From assembly GCF_050624435.1 (NCBI RefSeq), contig NC_134530.1, positions 147,042,721 through 147,106,720 of the forward strand: 64,000 nt of DNA, written 5' to 3'. Source of the DNA: Tenrec ecaudatus (taxonomy: Eukaryota > Chordata > Mammalia > Afrosoricida > Tenrecidae). The notes under the pieces were generated by a model. The model did no database searches. It saw only the letters and a list, made by a program, of their open reading frames with translations, and was not told the origin of the DNA. Each line of letters opens with the position of its first letter. Position 1 is the stretch's first letter. This document shows, one piece after another, positions 44,686 through 56,726 of the stretch. A program made the translations under genes and the position numbers.

Positions 44686-45019
44686 TGTAAAAGCACAGCA
44701 ATCTTATTGAATTTTTTTACATGAGTTTTAAGGTTTTTCCAGGAACCTTCAGCACACACTAAGAACCCTACTCTTTTCTTTCACTCCCCAAGTTCTCCGG
44801 AGTCCCTGCAAGACTATCTGCCCACAGAGCTAGTTGGCTGCTTCTTCTCCTGCAGCCTCTGCAGGGGGCCAGCTTCCTCCCCACATGCCTGTGTGTCTCC
44901 TGGCTTCTCAAGGGAGATGGGGAGGTGGGGGTGGAGTTGGGGGTACGGAGCTCACTTGGAGCTGCCCTAGACATGATGGAAGAGAGACACTGAGGCAACT
45001 CCCTCTAAAAAAGTGTGTG

Positions 45020-45758
45020 TCCGACATCCCTCAGTGAACTATAGCACTGCGGGGGACAACACTTGAGCCATAGTGCAGGAATTGTGCCCACTCTGACCCC
45101 ATCACACTGGAGCGAAATACCAAGGGCATGCAAGAGCAGCAGGGGAGTAAAGCAATGAAATTCCTGGATAATACCAAAAATAGACTTTGGAGACAGAATG
45201 TGGCACCCCATCAGATTTGACAGAAAACACTCCTAAAGGTCAAAAAACATACCTGAAACTATTTATAGGCTTTTTCCATTTTTGTCAGTGGCTTTCTTTT
45301 TGTTGTAGTTAGTTTTTGTTTTGTTGTTGTTATTGTTTTGTTGGTTTTGTCTTCCTTTGTTGTTTTGTTGGGCTTTGCCTGTGTTTTGCACTTATTAATG
45401 TCTCTACATGTCTACCTAGATAAGATTGGTGGGATAAACAATTTGGTGATGAAAACAATGGAACCAATGGTTCCAGGGGAATTCCGGAGAAGGGGAATTC
45501 CGGAGAAAGGAAGGGTGGGGGGTGTCAACCAACCCAGGGACAAGAGAACAACAACTGAACTAAAATCCATGGAGAGAAGGGAGTAGGATGCCTAGTAGGA
45601 CTTAATCAAGGGCATTGTTACAGCGAGGAATTGCTAAACTGGAATGAAGGCTGAATATGATGATGGGACAAGAGGAAAGTAAGAGGAAATAGAGGAAAAA
45701 ACCAGGAGGCAAAGGACATTTATAGAGGTCTAAATACAGGCATGTACATATGTAAATA

Positions 45759-45795
<37 letters not shown>

Positions 45796-46699
45796 AGAGA
45801 GAAATAGATCTATGTGCTTATATCTATATGTTAAGAATTAAGGTAGCAGATGGACATTAGGTCTCGACTCCAGTACCCCCCAAAACAAGAACTCTTTGTT
45901 CTAACAGTCCGGCATTCTGTGATGCTCACATTCCCTACACAATTGCTGAAGACAAAAATGAGCATAAGTAAATGTGGTGAAGAAAGCTGATGGTGCATGC
46001 CTATTAAAAGATATAGCGCCCGGGGTCTTAAAGGCTTGAAGATGAACTAGTGGCCATCTAGCTAAGAAGCAAGCTGACCAGCCTGTGTGATCATGAAATA
46101 TCAATGGGATAAAGTATCAGGCATCTAAGACCAGAACACAATCATAGTGTGAATGGTGGGGTGGGGGAATACGTCGAGGAGTGGAGACCCAAAGCCCATC
46201 TGTAGACAATTGGACATCCCTTCACAGAAGGGTCACAAGGAAGAGATGAGCCAGTCAGGGTGCAGTATAGCACCAATGAAACACACAAGTTTCTTTAATG
46301 CTTCCTCCCCGCCCCACTATCATGACCTCAATTCTACCTTACAAATCAGATTAGACCAAAACATGCACGCTGCTACATATAAGAGCCTGAAATACAGGTA
46401 ATCCAGGATGGATAAGCCTCTCAGGGCCAACAATGAGCATAGTGATACCAGGAGGATTAGGGGAAGATGGGGAGAGAAAGGGGAAATCGATCACAAGGAT
46501 CAATGTATAACCCCTTCCCAGGGGAATCGACAACAGAAAAGTTTATGAAAAGTGACAGAGGACTATGTAAGATATGAAAATAATAATCTATAACTTATCA
46601 AGAGTTCATGAGGGAGGGAGGGTGAGAGAGGGAGGGGTAAAAATGAGAAGCTGATACCAAGAGCTCAAGTAGAAAGAAAATGCTTTGAAAATGATGATG
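45020..46699 (+). mobile_element. HAL1-type fragment (host of the nested full-length copy)
   Basis: 3' body starting near 'ccgacatccctcagtgaact', with the T/G tract at 45270-45400, 'atctaaatacaggcatgtac', 'ggggtcttaaaggcttgaag' and the purine tract near 46610. It is cut at 46699, just after 'gaaaatgatgatg', and resumes at 50771 with the same word. Contains a (TA)n run (45757-45793) and a perfect 16-bp tandem repeat (45476-45507). Confidence 0.87.
45757..45793. repeat. (TA)n microsatellite
   Basis: Expanded from the element-internal 'gtaaatatatttatatatg' seen unexpanded in other HAL1 copies. Confidence 0.9.
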
Positions 46700-47389
46700 C
46701 CATTTGCCGCCACCCACCTCGGGGCAGGGACTGGACCCTTGCAGCTCCTCTCTGTTCCCCCCCACCCCACTGTCTTGGAGGGCTGCCCAGGGGCCTTTTC
46801 TCAACAAAGCCACAGCTTGCTCCTGCCCCTTGGAGCAGGGACTAAACCCTGGCAGCTCCACTGGTGGGGATGGCGACTCAGCTACATTGTTGCTTTGTTT
46901 CCATCTCTTCACTATATCCCCCCTCCCCTACCCCTCCACAGGCTCAGCGGACTTGCTTTTTAACCTTTTTTTCTCCTCTTTGTCTCTTTTTTGGTCTCTC
47001 ACACTCTGCTGCTAGTCCAGACGACTCCCCTTAGCCTAGGGAATTTACACATGTGCCACACCCAGCTAGGTGAGCTCCACCCTGTGTAGCTAGCGAGGCT
47101 GGAAAAGGCCCTGCCGACCTCCACCAGGGGATACTCTGCTCAACTTCTTACTGGGGAATTCCTGCCTATGTGCCTGGGGGCATAAGGCAGCTCAGCCAAC
47201 ACTCCTCAATGCTCCAAGCTGCTGCTGGAACCTCTGCCCAACCTCTGCAACACCAAAGCAGGCAACCCTTCTGGTTCACTCCCCTGAGAGTGCTAGCTTA
47301 ATTCCATAGTAAAATAAGCTATAGACAGTTCATAGAAGCACGCCTAAAAGTCTCCCAGAGAGAGTCAGTGCACTTCAACTACCTGGAAA
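46700..47389 (+). promoter_or_regulatory. 5' UTR of the complete HAL1-type element
   Basis: 690 bp between the target-site duplication (46687-46699) and the ORF1 start (47390). The first 160 bp contain a diverged tandem pair ('gggcagggactggacccttg' near 46722 and 'gagcagggactaaaccctgg' near 46832). A single pyrimidine-rich unit follows (46905-47040), then about 70 bp directly before ATG that match the equivalent part of the copy at 3097-5032 ('agaagcac ... cttcaact'). The opening differs from the other copy's 5' end. Promoter function is inferred from position. Confidence 0.6.
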
Positions 47390-48472
47390 ATGGCACCTGG
47401 CTCCTCTAAAACAATGCAGTGCAAACAGCCATCAGTCCCAACAACCTCAATGAAAAAATGGGAGAAACAAAAGGCAATCACAGATGTCCTGAACATAGTG
47501 ACATGCATAGAAGAAGCAGACATTGAGCTGCCACAGAAAGAAATTTTCAGAATGCTACTTGGAATCATACAGGATATGAGGGAAACAATACAGAAAAAGG
47601 ATGAAATGATAGAAGAGGTAAAATGAATAAACCAAAGAGAAATACAGGAGCTTAGGAAGGAGATAACTAAAACCAGTATCAGACTAACAGACCTTGAGAA
47701 GCGACTGGAGGAATCAGAGAACCACATCAGTGACTTGGAGGACAGCCAAGCAGACTCTAACAAACGCGAACAAAAATCTAATAAGATCATGAGAGAAGCT
47801 GAAGAAAACTTAAGAGCTATGTCTGATGCTATGAAGCGGAACGACATTAGATTTATTGGCTTACCAGAGGAAGACACAACAAAGAAGTCATCTCACAATA
47901 GTGAGAGAATTCTTGGAGGAAAGCTTCTCCAGCTTAATGAATGAAAACCAGGCAACCATTCAGGAGGCTGAAAGAACCCAATCAAGACTGAATCCCAAGA
48001 GAAGTCACCAAGGCACATAATAGTTAAATTATCCAACTTTGAGTTAAAAGAGAAAATCATGAGAGCAGCTAGGGAAAAACAAGCAACCACATATAAAGGT
48101 TCCCAAATAAGAATATGCTCAGACCTATCAACAGAAACTATGAAGAAGAGGCGAGAGTGGAGTAACATATTCCAAAAATTGAAGGAAAACAATGCAAACC
48201 CAAGAATACTCTACCCAGCCAAATTATCGATCAGGATAGATGGAGAAGTAAGAGTCTTCCCAGACAAGGAAAAACTCAAAGAATATGTTAGAAGAAACCC
48301 AGTCCTACAAAAGATCCTTGCCGACCCAGTATGGGCTGAAGAACAACACTCACCAAGCATAAATAAGAGACCACCACATAGAACAACCTCACACAGAGGG
48401 CAAAAAAGAGATAACAGACCTCAAGATAACATTGACTTAAATATAGAAAGACTTGAAAGGCTGCTGAGGTAA
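47390..48472 (+). pseudogene. L1 ORF1 (half-L1), nearly complete but broken
   Basis: Spans about 360 codons, near the usual L1 ORF1p length. It starts 'MAPGSSKTMQCKQPS'. Residues about 45-145 are heptad-like and rich in Glu, Lys and Leu (coiled coil for trimerisation). 'DIRFIGLPEEDTTKKS' at about residue 151 opens the RRM. 'RAAREKQATTYKGSQIR' (about 224) and 'PRILYPAKLSIRIDGEVR' (about 270) are the C-terminal domain. It ends 'NIERLERLLR' at TAA 48470-48472. Defects: TGA at 47624 in the coiled coil, and a pair of compensating frameshifts near 47935 and 48000. L1 ORF1p binds L1 RNA as a trimer. No ORF2, endonuclease or RT follows. Confidence 0.9.
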
Positions 48473-50770
48473 GCTTTAAAAAAAAGGCAAAAGGGGCATA
48501 GGGAAAAAGCTACAGTATGCAAACATTCCTGGAGTGAGGACCAGGTAATATGGCAAGGACCAGACCAAATACAGGGATACACATGGTAGACAACTAAAAA
48601 GGAGGTGGGAAAAAGGAAAAAATAATAATAATAAAGAAAAATGTAGTGGGGGCACAGGGCACTAACCCACCCAAAGGGAGGGTATTGTTTGTGTCTCCAC
48701 AGGGAAAAAAGGGGCCAGACTTCAACCTGGTGCTCCAAGATGTGAATGCAACATGCCTGCATGGAATAGGGAACCAGTGGAGAGGTCTGGGGGACTGGTC
48801 CTAACACCAACTACTAAGTGGACACCTGCCCCTCCCTTCAAAAGAATTTATTTCAAAGGACGGCACTGAATCTACAGCTCCAGAAGAGGGACATATCTGA
48901 TCAGAGCACACGGGAGCAGATGAAGCAGGGAGGAGGAGAGAGTGGAGCACATCATGGCCCACCAGCCCAGGAGGTCGATGTTCCCAATTAGAGCAGCCAG
49001 TCGACAGAGGGGACCACATGGCCGGCCCCACTATGAGACATGACATCCCTCACTGACCCATATCCCTACAGGGGGCAATACCGGAGACACAGTGTGGGAA
49101 TTGCACCTGATCGGATCCCGCCACACTGAGGCAAAACATTAAGGGGGTGCAATAGAACAGCAAGAGAATAGAGCGGCGAGGTCCCCAAGGAATGCTGAGG
49201 GTGTATTTTGGGGCCAGGGCATGGTGCCCCAACAGACTGGACTGGAAAACACTCCTAAAGGCCAACAATCCTTGAACGAACTACAAGCTTTTCTTTCTTG
49301 TTTTGTTTTTGTCATTGTTTTGTTGTTGTTGTTTTGTTGTATATTGTTGCTTGGTTTTGCTCTGTCTTGTTTTTGTGCATGCTATTGTCTCTGCAGGTCT
49401 GCCTAAATAAGATAGGCTGGATGAACAATTGGAGGAGAAAACAATGGGACTAATAGTTCCATGGGGACATGGGAGACGGGGAGGTGGGGGAAAGGTAGTT
49501 AATAAACCCAGGGACAAGGGAACACGAGCGATCCAAATCAGTGGTGAGGAGGGTGTGGGAGACCCGGTTGGGCATGATCAAGGGTAAGGTAACAAGTGGA
49601 ATTGCTAAAACCCTGGTGGGGACTGAGCATGTTAGTGGGACAGGAAGGAAGTCAAAGGAAATAGAGGAAAGAGCTGGGAGGCAGATGGCATTTATAGAGG
49701 TCTAGATAAAGACATGTACAAATGCAAATATATTTATACATGAGGATGGGGTAAATAGATTTTTGTGCATATATTTATAGGGTTAGTATTAAGATCGCAG
49801 AGAGACATTGAGTCTCCACTCAAGTACTCCCTCAATGCAAGAATACTTTCTTCTATTAAATTGGCATTCTATGATGCTCACCTTCCTGACACAACCACTG
49901 AAGACAAATGGGTGCATAAGCAAATGTGGTGGAGAAAGCTGATGATGCCTGGCTATCAAAAGATATAGCATCTGGGGTCTTAAAGGCTTGAAGGTAAAAC
50001 AAGCGTCCATCTAGCTCAGAAGCAACAAAGCCCACGTGGAAGAAGCACATCAGCCTGTGCAATCACAACGTGTCAAGGGATCAGGTATCAGGCATCACCA
50101 GAACAAAAAAATCTTACCACAGTGAATGAGTAGGGGTGTGTGGAGTGGAGCCCCAAAGCCCGTTTGTAGGTCACTGGACATCCCCTTACAGAAGGGTCTT
50201 GGGGAGGAGACGAGACAGTCAGGGTGCAATGTAGCAATGATGAAAAATACAACTTTCCTCTAGTTAAATGCTTCCTTCCCCTTCCCCACCCCCGGCACTG
50301 TCATGATCCAAATCCTACCTTGTAAGTCTGAGTAGACCAGAGGATGTACACTGGTACAGATGGAAACTGGAAACACAGGGAATCCAGGGTGGATGATCCC
50401 TTCAGGACCAGTGGTGTGAGTGGCGATACTGGGAGGGTGAAGGGAGGGTCGATTGGAAAGGGAGAACCGATTTCAAGGATCTACATGTGAACTCCTCCCT
50501 GGAGGACATACAGCAGAAAAGTAGAAGGGAGACATGGGACAGAACAAGATATGACAAAATAATAATTTATAAATTATCAAAGGTTCATGAGGGAGGGGGA
50601 GTGTGGAGGGAGGGGAAAAATGAGGAACTGATGCCAGGGGCTTGGGTGGAGGGCAAATGTTTTGAGAATGATGAGGGCAACGAATGTACAAATATGCTTT
50701 CCACAATTGATGTATGTATGGATTGTGATAGGAGTTGTATGAGCCCCTAATAAAATGATTTTTAGAAAAA
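48473..50770 (+). mobile_element. HAL1-type element, 2.3-kb non-coding 3' body
   Basis: All six frames lack long ORFs or reverse-transcriptase motifs. Landmarks reused in every other copy: 'tgatcagagcacacgggagc' (48899), 'ggaaaacactcctaaaggcc' (49243), a T/G-rich tract (49290-49385), 'tcaatgcaagaatactttct' (49831), 'ggggtcttaaaggcttgaag', the purine-rich 'gagggaggggaaaaatgagg' tract (50608), and the terminus 'gcccctaataaaatg' with the AATAAA-type signal near 50749. A short A-rich tail ends at 50770, followed by the second 'gaaaatgatgatg' (50771-50783). Total element length is 4071 bp. Confidence 0.88.
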
Positions 50771-50866
50771 GAAAATGATGATGGCAACATATGTACAAAT
50801 GTGCTTGCCACAAAGGATGAATATATGGATTGTGATAAGAGATCTCAGAGCCCCCAATAAAAGTCT
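50771..50866 (+). mobile_element. HAL1-type tail, remainder of the host copy
   Basis: 'gaaaatgatgatggcaacat' resumes the element cut at 46699 and runs to 'gcccccaataaaagtcttta'. The two halves together give one ordinary 3' end. Confidence 0.9.
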
Positions 50867-52524
50867 TTAATAAAAATAAATTCATAAAAGGCAAAGCTCT
50901 GTGTCTGCTGCTCACATCTCCTTTCCCCACTCCTTCCCGCAGGTACATGTTCCCATGTGGATAGATCCCAGCCGGATCGTGGACAAATGGCAGGGCTGAG
51001 GCCGGCTGGCAGGTCAACCTGAGAGATATTTAGTGCCGGGTCTGTTGGCCTGTGAATGACTATGGGAACCACTCCCCCTCTCCCCACTCCCTGCTCAGCC
51101 CACCAAGACCCTCTGTTGCAGAGCCAGCTGTACTGGAATCAGCAGTTGAGTTTACGGAGTCTCTATGCAGGCCTCAGGAGACCCGGGATGGTGCCAGTCA
51201 TTAATCAACTTAGCTGCTTTCTGAAAAAGCAGAGGTTCGTGTACACCCCGAGGTGCCTCAGAAGAAATACCTGGCCATTTGCTGGCCTGGTCATCACCAG
51301 GAGTTGGAATCAGTAGACTCAACAGTTCTGGCACACCCATCCTCAGTTCCCAACCTATCATCCCTACTGCACCTCCCTCTCTAGCCCATCTCCCACTATA
51401 CCCGGTGTCTTCTCCCTACATTTCTCCCTACATTTACCCCAGTTCTCAATCAACAGCTACTGAATGAGAGAGAAGGGTATCCGAGCTGACAATGACTTTA
51501 CAGGTTATTAGAGTGTCTTTCTTTGTTCTCCAGGTAAGGGTCTGAGGCCACAGGTCCACTGGTCCCAAAGCATGTGGCTGGTTAGAGGCAGAACTCTAGC
51601 TGGCTCTTGACTTCCTTCAGTGGTGCTTCCTTGCAGGGGGAAGGAAGCTCACCAAGAACTGGGAGCAAGGACCCCGCTCTGTGCCCAGGGCTGGACATGG
51701 TACCCAGGAGCGAATGTAGATAACTGCCAGGCTGTCCCATCTCCCCACTTGCTCTCACTGTGACCTGGCAGTCGGAGAATGGCCCAAATGATGACTGATG
51801 GCCTCACTGAGCCCTGGGATGCAAGAATCATTTCTACTCAGTTTCCCCCAATATGAAGAGAAGCTCCTGAGACGCCAGTGAAGCTCAGGAGGTGGACTTT
51901 GCAGCCAATGGAGAACTTCAACCCAGAGAAACAGGTCATGTGTAATTACCCAGGGTTCCCAGAGGCTGCCTCTCTACCCAGCCCCCCCCCTCGCCCCCAC
52001 CGCCCGGCTCCCTTCCCCCACCCCAGCTCTCTGGCCTTTACTCTCTGAGTAAGAATTTCTCTAGTCAAAGAATAATTGCCCCCAAGCTCCCCTCGCTTTC
52101 TAATCAACAAGCCAAGGTATTAGTTCCTGGGAGTGTGATTGATTTCTAGGGACTTGGAACTTAATTACATTTTAGCAAAGTCTGTTTAGAATCCTCGGAG
52201 AAGCAAGACACTTTTCGGTTCTTTGAACTCACCATGTAAGAGGGCTTCCAGCACCTCAAATACTTCCTTCATCCTTCCTTGGGCCAAGGGAGGGGCATTC
52301 TCTGGATGTCAGTTTCATCTTCCCTTACCCAAGATCCCCAACCCCTGGAGTGTGGCCAGAGGAACTTGGCTTTCTCGTGCAGAAGAGTTTCTCCTGGGGT
52401 TATCCTCATACCAGCAGGCTCAGGAAAGCATGTGTCCTGTTCTCCCCCAACAAAAATGGATAGTTCAGTCACCCAGCCTCACCTGAAAAGTCACATGGTC
52501 TTCATCTCTGGCTCCAATCCCGCT
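50867..52524. other. Low-repeat sequence, no gene supported
   Basis: No recognised repeats apart from C-rich runs near 51983-52020. Overlapping ORFs of 60-90 codons on both strands have no domains. 52050-52200 is AT-rich with several homeodomain-like TAAT cores. Confidence 0.35.
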
Positions 52525-52962
52525 GACTTGAGAAAACAAGTCCAGTGACACGCATATAAGGAAAAGAAAGAGTTGTATATTAAGAAGGAATTATCTATTG
52601 AGAAAGCATCCCAGCCCAGTCCAATTCAAGTTCATACATCTGGTACTAGTCCATAAATCCCTCTTCAGATGCACGCAGTCACTTGAAATGATGCAGGATG
52701 CAGGATGATCACAGGCCACTGGGTACAGAGTCATGTGGATCCAAGGACACATGGCAGCACTCCAGCAGCTGTCAGAGTCGGGGTCAGTGGCAGAGTCCCA
52801 GCAAGCAGGAAGACAAAGGGGCAGAGAGAGAGAGAGAGAGCAGTTCCCAGTGTCTCACACTCTTATGCCATTAATGAGTCGTCAGGTTGTGACTTGATTG
52901 ACAGATTTGCCTCCACCCCTAGTCAGGAATGTCTAGTTGACATAAATCATCTGACTACCATG
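52525..52962 (-). mobile_element. Solo LTR, ERVL-type (antisense)
   Basis: Reverse-oriented member of the 14002/23240 family: 'tgagaaagcatcccagccca', 'ggatgatcacaggccactgg', 'gacttgattgacagatttgc'. Both ends are worn, so boundaries are approximate. Contains an (AG)n run at 52824-52839. Confidence 0.7.
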
Positions 52963-53019
52963 CCAACCTTCGTAAGTATCCTTTGGATCTCTCTATTAAT
53001 ATTATTATCCACCATTTAT

Positions 53020-53200
53020 TGAGCAGTCACTGTGTGTGCCAGGCACCATAAGAGTTTTAGCACATATCAACTCATTCTCTTCTCACAAAATACCTACGTA
53101 GGTGAGTACTAATCTCCCTGTTTTACTAGTAAAACATGGTGGCTCAGAGAAGATCAACGGTTTCCCCAAGGTCACAGAGCTGTAAGAGGTTTCCCTGAGT
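53020..53200 (-). repeat. MIR
   Basis: 'ttattgagcagtcactgtgt', 'gccaggcaccataagagttt' and 'ccccaaggtcacagagctgt' give nearly the whole MIR in antisense. Confidence 0.88.
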
Positions 53201-54149
53201 TTAAACAGCCCATCCTTCTGGACCATTGCCTTGATGCTTTGTTTGCCACATACTATGCTGACAGTCTCTGTCCCCCAGGTTTCTCCAGGGTCACCTTACC
53301 TGTGGTCACATGTCCCACTCAAACCCCCTGTTCCTTCCCTAAGCCTAGGCCCAGGCAAATCTAGGTTTAAAATGAAGCAGGAATACTTTGCAGTATCCTT
53401 GAAACTTTTAAAAAGTGTGGCATTTCATCAAAATGTAAACCTTAAAAGAGTAAATAGAGTTCAGGCACAATTCCGAGTAGGTTTTCAATCGTAGTCCACA
53501 TTATTCATCTTATGCAACGCACACTAAGGTGTAAACACCTTCGAGGATAGCCCTACAGCAGGTCCTTCATTAAGACTTCGTTTGTGCCAGCGGAAGGTTC
53601 TCACTAAATATGCACTATGAGGAACAACTTGCAGAGTGTCCTCCTTGACAATCACATGCTTGCCTGGCCTCTACTGCACCAATCTGTTAGAGTACCTCCC
53701 ATCAGACCTGGCACCCTGTAGCCCCACCCTTTCCCATGTTGACTGTTTGCCTGGGCCCTTACTGCCTACCAGCAGCCCTTTTCCCTAGAAATGCCTCTCC
53801 CCCAGAAATGGATCTAGTCTGAGGTCTTCTCAATCCCACAGGGTCACACTGTGTCCCTAGGTAATGGGGAGTAACCCAGACCAAAACATCTGAACCCAAG
53901 AGAATCCGCTGCGTGCCCCACTGCAATCACCTACCTTCATGGGCTCAGAACTTCCAGATTACCAAACAAGATGCAAGCTTATTGGGAGGTTTTGCTCACA
54001 AGACTCTGATTTTTAATCTTGGGACAAAATTGAGAAGCATTTCAGTTCTGGGGACGTCCTATGGGCTGTGGATCTGTGAGATCAGCATATCATTTGGGGA
54101 GAGGGTATCCATTGTTTATAGAATCAGAATTATACATGTGGGTCTTTCC
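53201..54149. other. Unassigned sequence
   Basis: No gene or recognised repeat. Confidence 0.35.
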
Positions 54150-54440
54150 GGAGTGGTAGAGACTAGTCGGAATGCTCCTTGGGCATGAGGATGGTGAGAA
54201 TTGCCTCAGGTACGTTGGGCATGTTATCAGGAGGGACCAGGCCCTGGAAAGGCACATGCTTGATAAAGCAGAGGTCAGCTGAAAATAAGACCATCACGGA
54301 GATGGATTGACACAGCAGCTGCAACAATAGACTCGAACATGATGGTGAGGGTGACACACGCCCAGACAGCATTTTGTTCTGTTGTGTATGGGGTTGCTGA
54401 GTCCAAACCAACTTGGTGGCACCTACCAACAACACAGACC
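54150..54440 (+). pseudogene. RTE/BovB-type LINE 3' end
   Basis: 'gcatgttatcaggagggacc', 'gagatggattgacacagcag', 'aacaatagactcgaacatga', 'attttgttctgttgtgtatg' and 'aaaccaacttggtggcacct' followed by 'accaacaacac'. C-terminal end of RTE ORF2 plus 3' tail, decayed. Confidence 0.85.
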
Positions 54441-54547
54441 AGCCATTGAGTTTCAAGGTGTGGTCCATATCCATGAAAAATGCTGAAGTAGACAGCCCGG
54501 AGTATGCCAGTATATCTGAAAGTCAACGTGAGGGAATTATAGGTACC

Positions 54548-54762
54548 GAGGAACCCTGGTGCTGTCGTGGTTATGAGTTGGGCTGCTATCCAAAAGGTCA
54601 GCCATTCAAAACCACAAGCTGGTCCATGGGAGAAAGACAGGGGCTTTCTACTCCTGTGAAGAGATACATTCTTGAAAACCCGCAGGGGCAGTTCCACCCT
54701 GTCTATGGGGCCACCACAAGTCAGAATTGACTCCATGGCAGTGATTTGGTTTGTGTTGTAAA
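54548..54762 (+). repeat. AfroSINE
   Basis: 'ggaaccctggtgctgtcgtg', 'gggctgctatccaaaaggtc', 'gacaggggctttctactcct' and 'gactccatggcagtgatttg'. Full length, about 110 bp after an RTE 3' end whose terminal sequence resembles it. Confidence 0.9.
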
Positions 54763-56309
54763 ATTACTTCCCCCACCCATTTCATTTGCCTTTGTAGATT
54801 CAGCCCCATGCCTGAAGCCCCTGTCTTCAGATGTTCCCAAGGGAGGGGTGAGCCAGCTCCCTGACACATGATCCTTCGTCTTGAATGAGTTTGCCTCCCA
54901 ACCTTTCCTGCCACTTTTAGACCCTGGCTGACATCCAGGAGAAAGCACCCAGTCAAAGTAGTCCTAGTCCACCCACACCTGATGTAACATTCAAGGACAC
55001 ACTAGAGATCTTAAGAAGCAGGGACCCTCCTGCAGCAGGCCTCCTTGAAGACGCTTATGGTTTTGAGAGCCATCAAGTCATCGCTTAGAGCGGAGGAGCA
55101 GAGAAGATGTGGTTGCAAGGAAAGAGAAACTGAGGATTGGGTAGGAATGGGAACAGAATTCATGCTTGAAAAAAATCTCCAAACCTTTCAGTGAGGGCAA
55201 GGACAGTGGTCTTCTGTCTCGCCCTCCCTATCAACTACTTGACACCCCCTTTACATGGGTCCATTCATCAAATGGCCTGGAAATGTCCACCGGCGATCAG
55301 ATCCCACGCAGTAGTCAAAGCCAGTCCTGTTCAGCACCAAAGCTAGCCCAGGACGAAGAGGGAAGAAGGGGGGAAGCACCGGGCAAAATAATGAGACAGA
55401 GAGAGCTGATTTTCCCAGCCCAATTCCAGGCCTCCTGGAATTGCATAAAGGAAGACCAACGAGAGCCAGCTTATACCTCACCCATCCATAGGGGATGACA
55501 GTTAAGGACTGTGGCCTGGTGCTCTACCGTGAGTCAGACTCCATAGGATAAGTACCCTGGAGACATATGAGAAGGGAAGGCAAATCCTCAGGAAATGAGA
55601 GCAATTCATAACATTAGGAACATAATTGACTATAAGGTAGGCCGGGGCACCCTTGAAACCTTGCAAGAAAGGGGATAGGAGGAGGGGACTGGGCGTTGGG
55701 CCCAGAGGCATCATGGTGTTCAGGAAGATTGGGTCAGGTTGTTCTCCCTTCTCTCAATTCTACCAATTCTTTTCTGTTTTAATTCTCAGTTGTGGCTTCT
55801 TGCTGGTTTTTGTTTTGTTTTGTTTTGTTTCAGGCTAACTACATAATTGTGGGTACTATTCACTTGTGATTGTGGCCTTCCACATTGGCCATCCTACACC
55901 CACCCTACTCGGCCCCAGCAGCTCCACAAAGACACACTCGTTTAAAAAGAGTAGCCCTGGGCCCCTCTTTGCCCCTCACTTGCCATTGTCAATATAATTC
56001 ACCAACACGCCCACACATTCTAGTTTCTCCTTTACCTTCCCTTCTGAGGGGTTGTTGTGCAGCTGGGAGCTGGGTGGGAGCAGAGGAGCTGGGAGACTGA
56101 AGATGCTGGAGGAACAGGTGGAGTCGGGCTCAGGAGCAGCAGGTGTTCCAAAGTTGGAAGTTGGAACTTGCCCTTCCTCTAAGCCTGGAAAGGCCGCAAG
56201 GACAGACCACAGCAGTGGCTGCAGATGAAGCCCAGCCCCAAAGCCAAAAGCAGGCCAGAGACTGGGAGGGGGAGGGAGCTGGTGCCCAGAAATCATAATC
56301 ATCGTAAGG
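54763..56309. other. Unassigned sequence
   Basis: No gene or clear repeat except a (GTTTT)n run at 55806-55830. A short AfroSINE-like piece may lie near 55495-55560, too short to call. Confidence 0.35.
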
Positions 56310-56520
56310 AGTCATGATTTACTAGGTGTTTACCGAGTCCCAGGCACAGTGCTAAGCTCCTTATCTCTTGTAATCCTTGTAACATCCCTTTAGGCAGAAA
56401 TTTTCTCCACTTATAGGTGAGAAATCGAACTTCCAGATAGATTAAGTAATTTGCCCAAGGCCACAAAAGTAAATAAAATCAAGATTCAGAGAAAGTCTGG
56501 CTCTGGGTCCCAGTGAGAAT
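56310..56520 (-). repeat. MIR
   Basis: 'gtcccaggcacagtgctaag', 'ttgtaatccttgtaacatcc' and 'aagtaatttgcccaaggcca'. Confidence 0.85.
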
Positions 56521-56642
56521 CTTCTCCGCTCATCTCCCATCTCTCACCAAAGGCTGGAGAAAGTGAGTGTTAGAGGCGGAGACATGCAGGAACCCCCGTC
56601 TGCGCTACCCCACCCCTCCCTGCTCCGTGTCCAACGAAGGGA

Positions 56643-56726
56643 AGGTTTTCATGGGCCAAATAAAAGCCCCTCACCTTACAGTGAGGTTTTCATAGGCCAA
56701 ATAAAGCCCCTACCCAAGCCCCTCAC
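56643..56726 (+). repeat. 41-bp direct tandem duplication
   Basis: 'aggttttcatgggccaaata' (56643) is repeated as 'aggttttcataggccaaata' (56684), each followed by 'aagcccct'. Not part of any repeat family I recognise. Confidence 0.85.
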
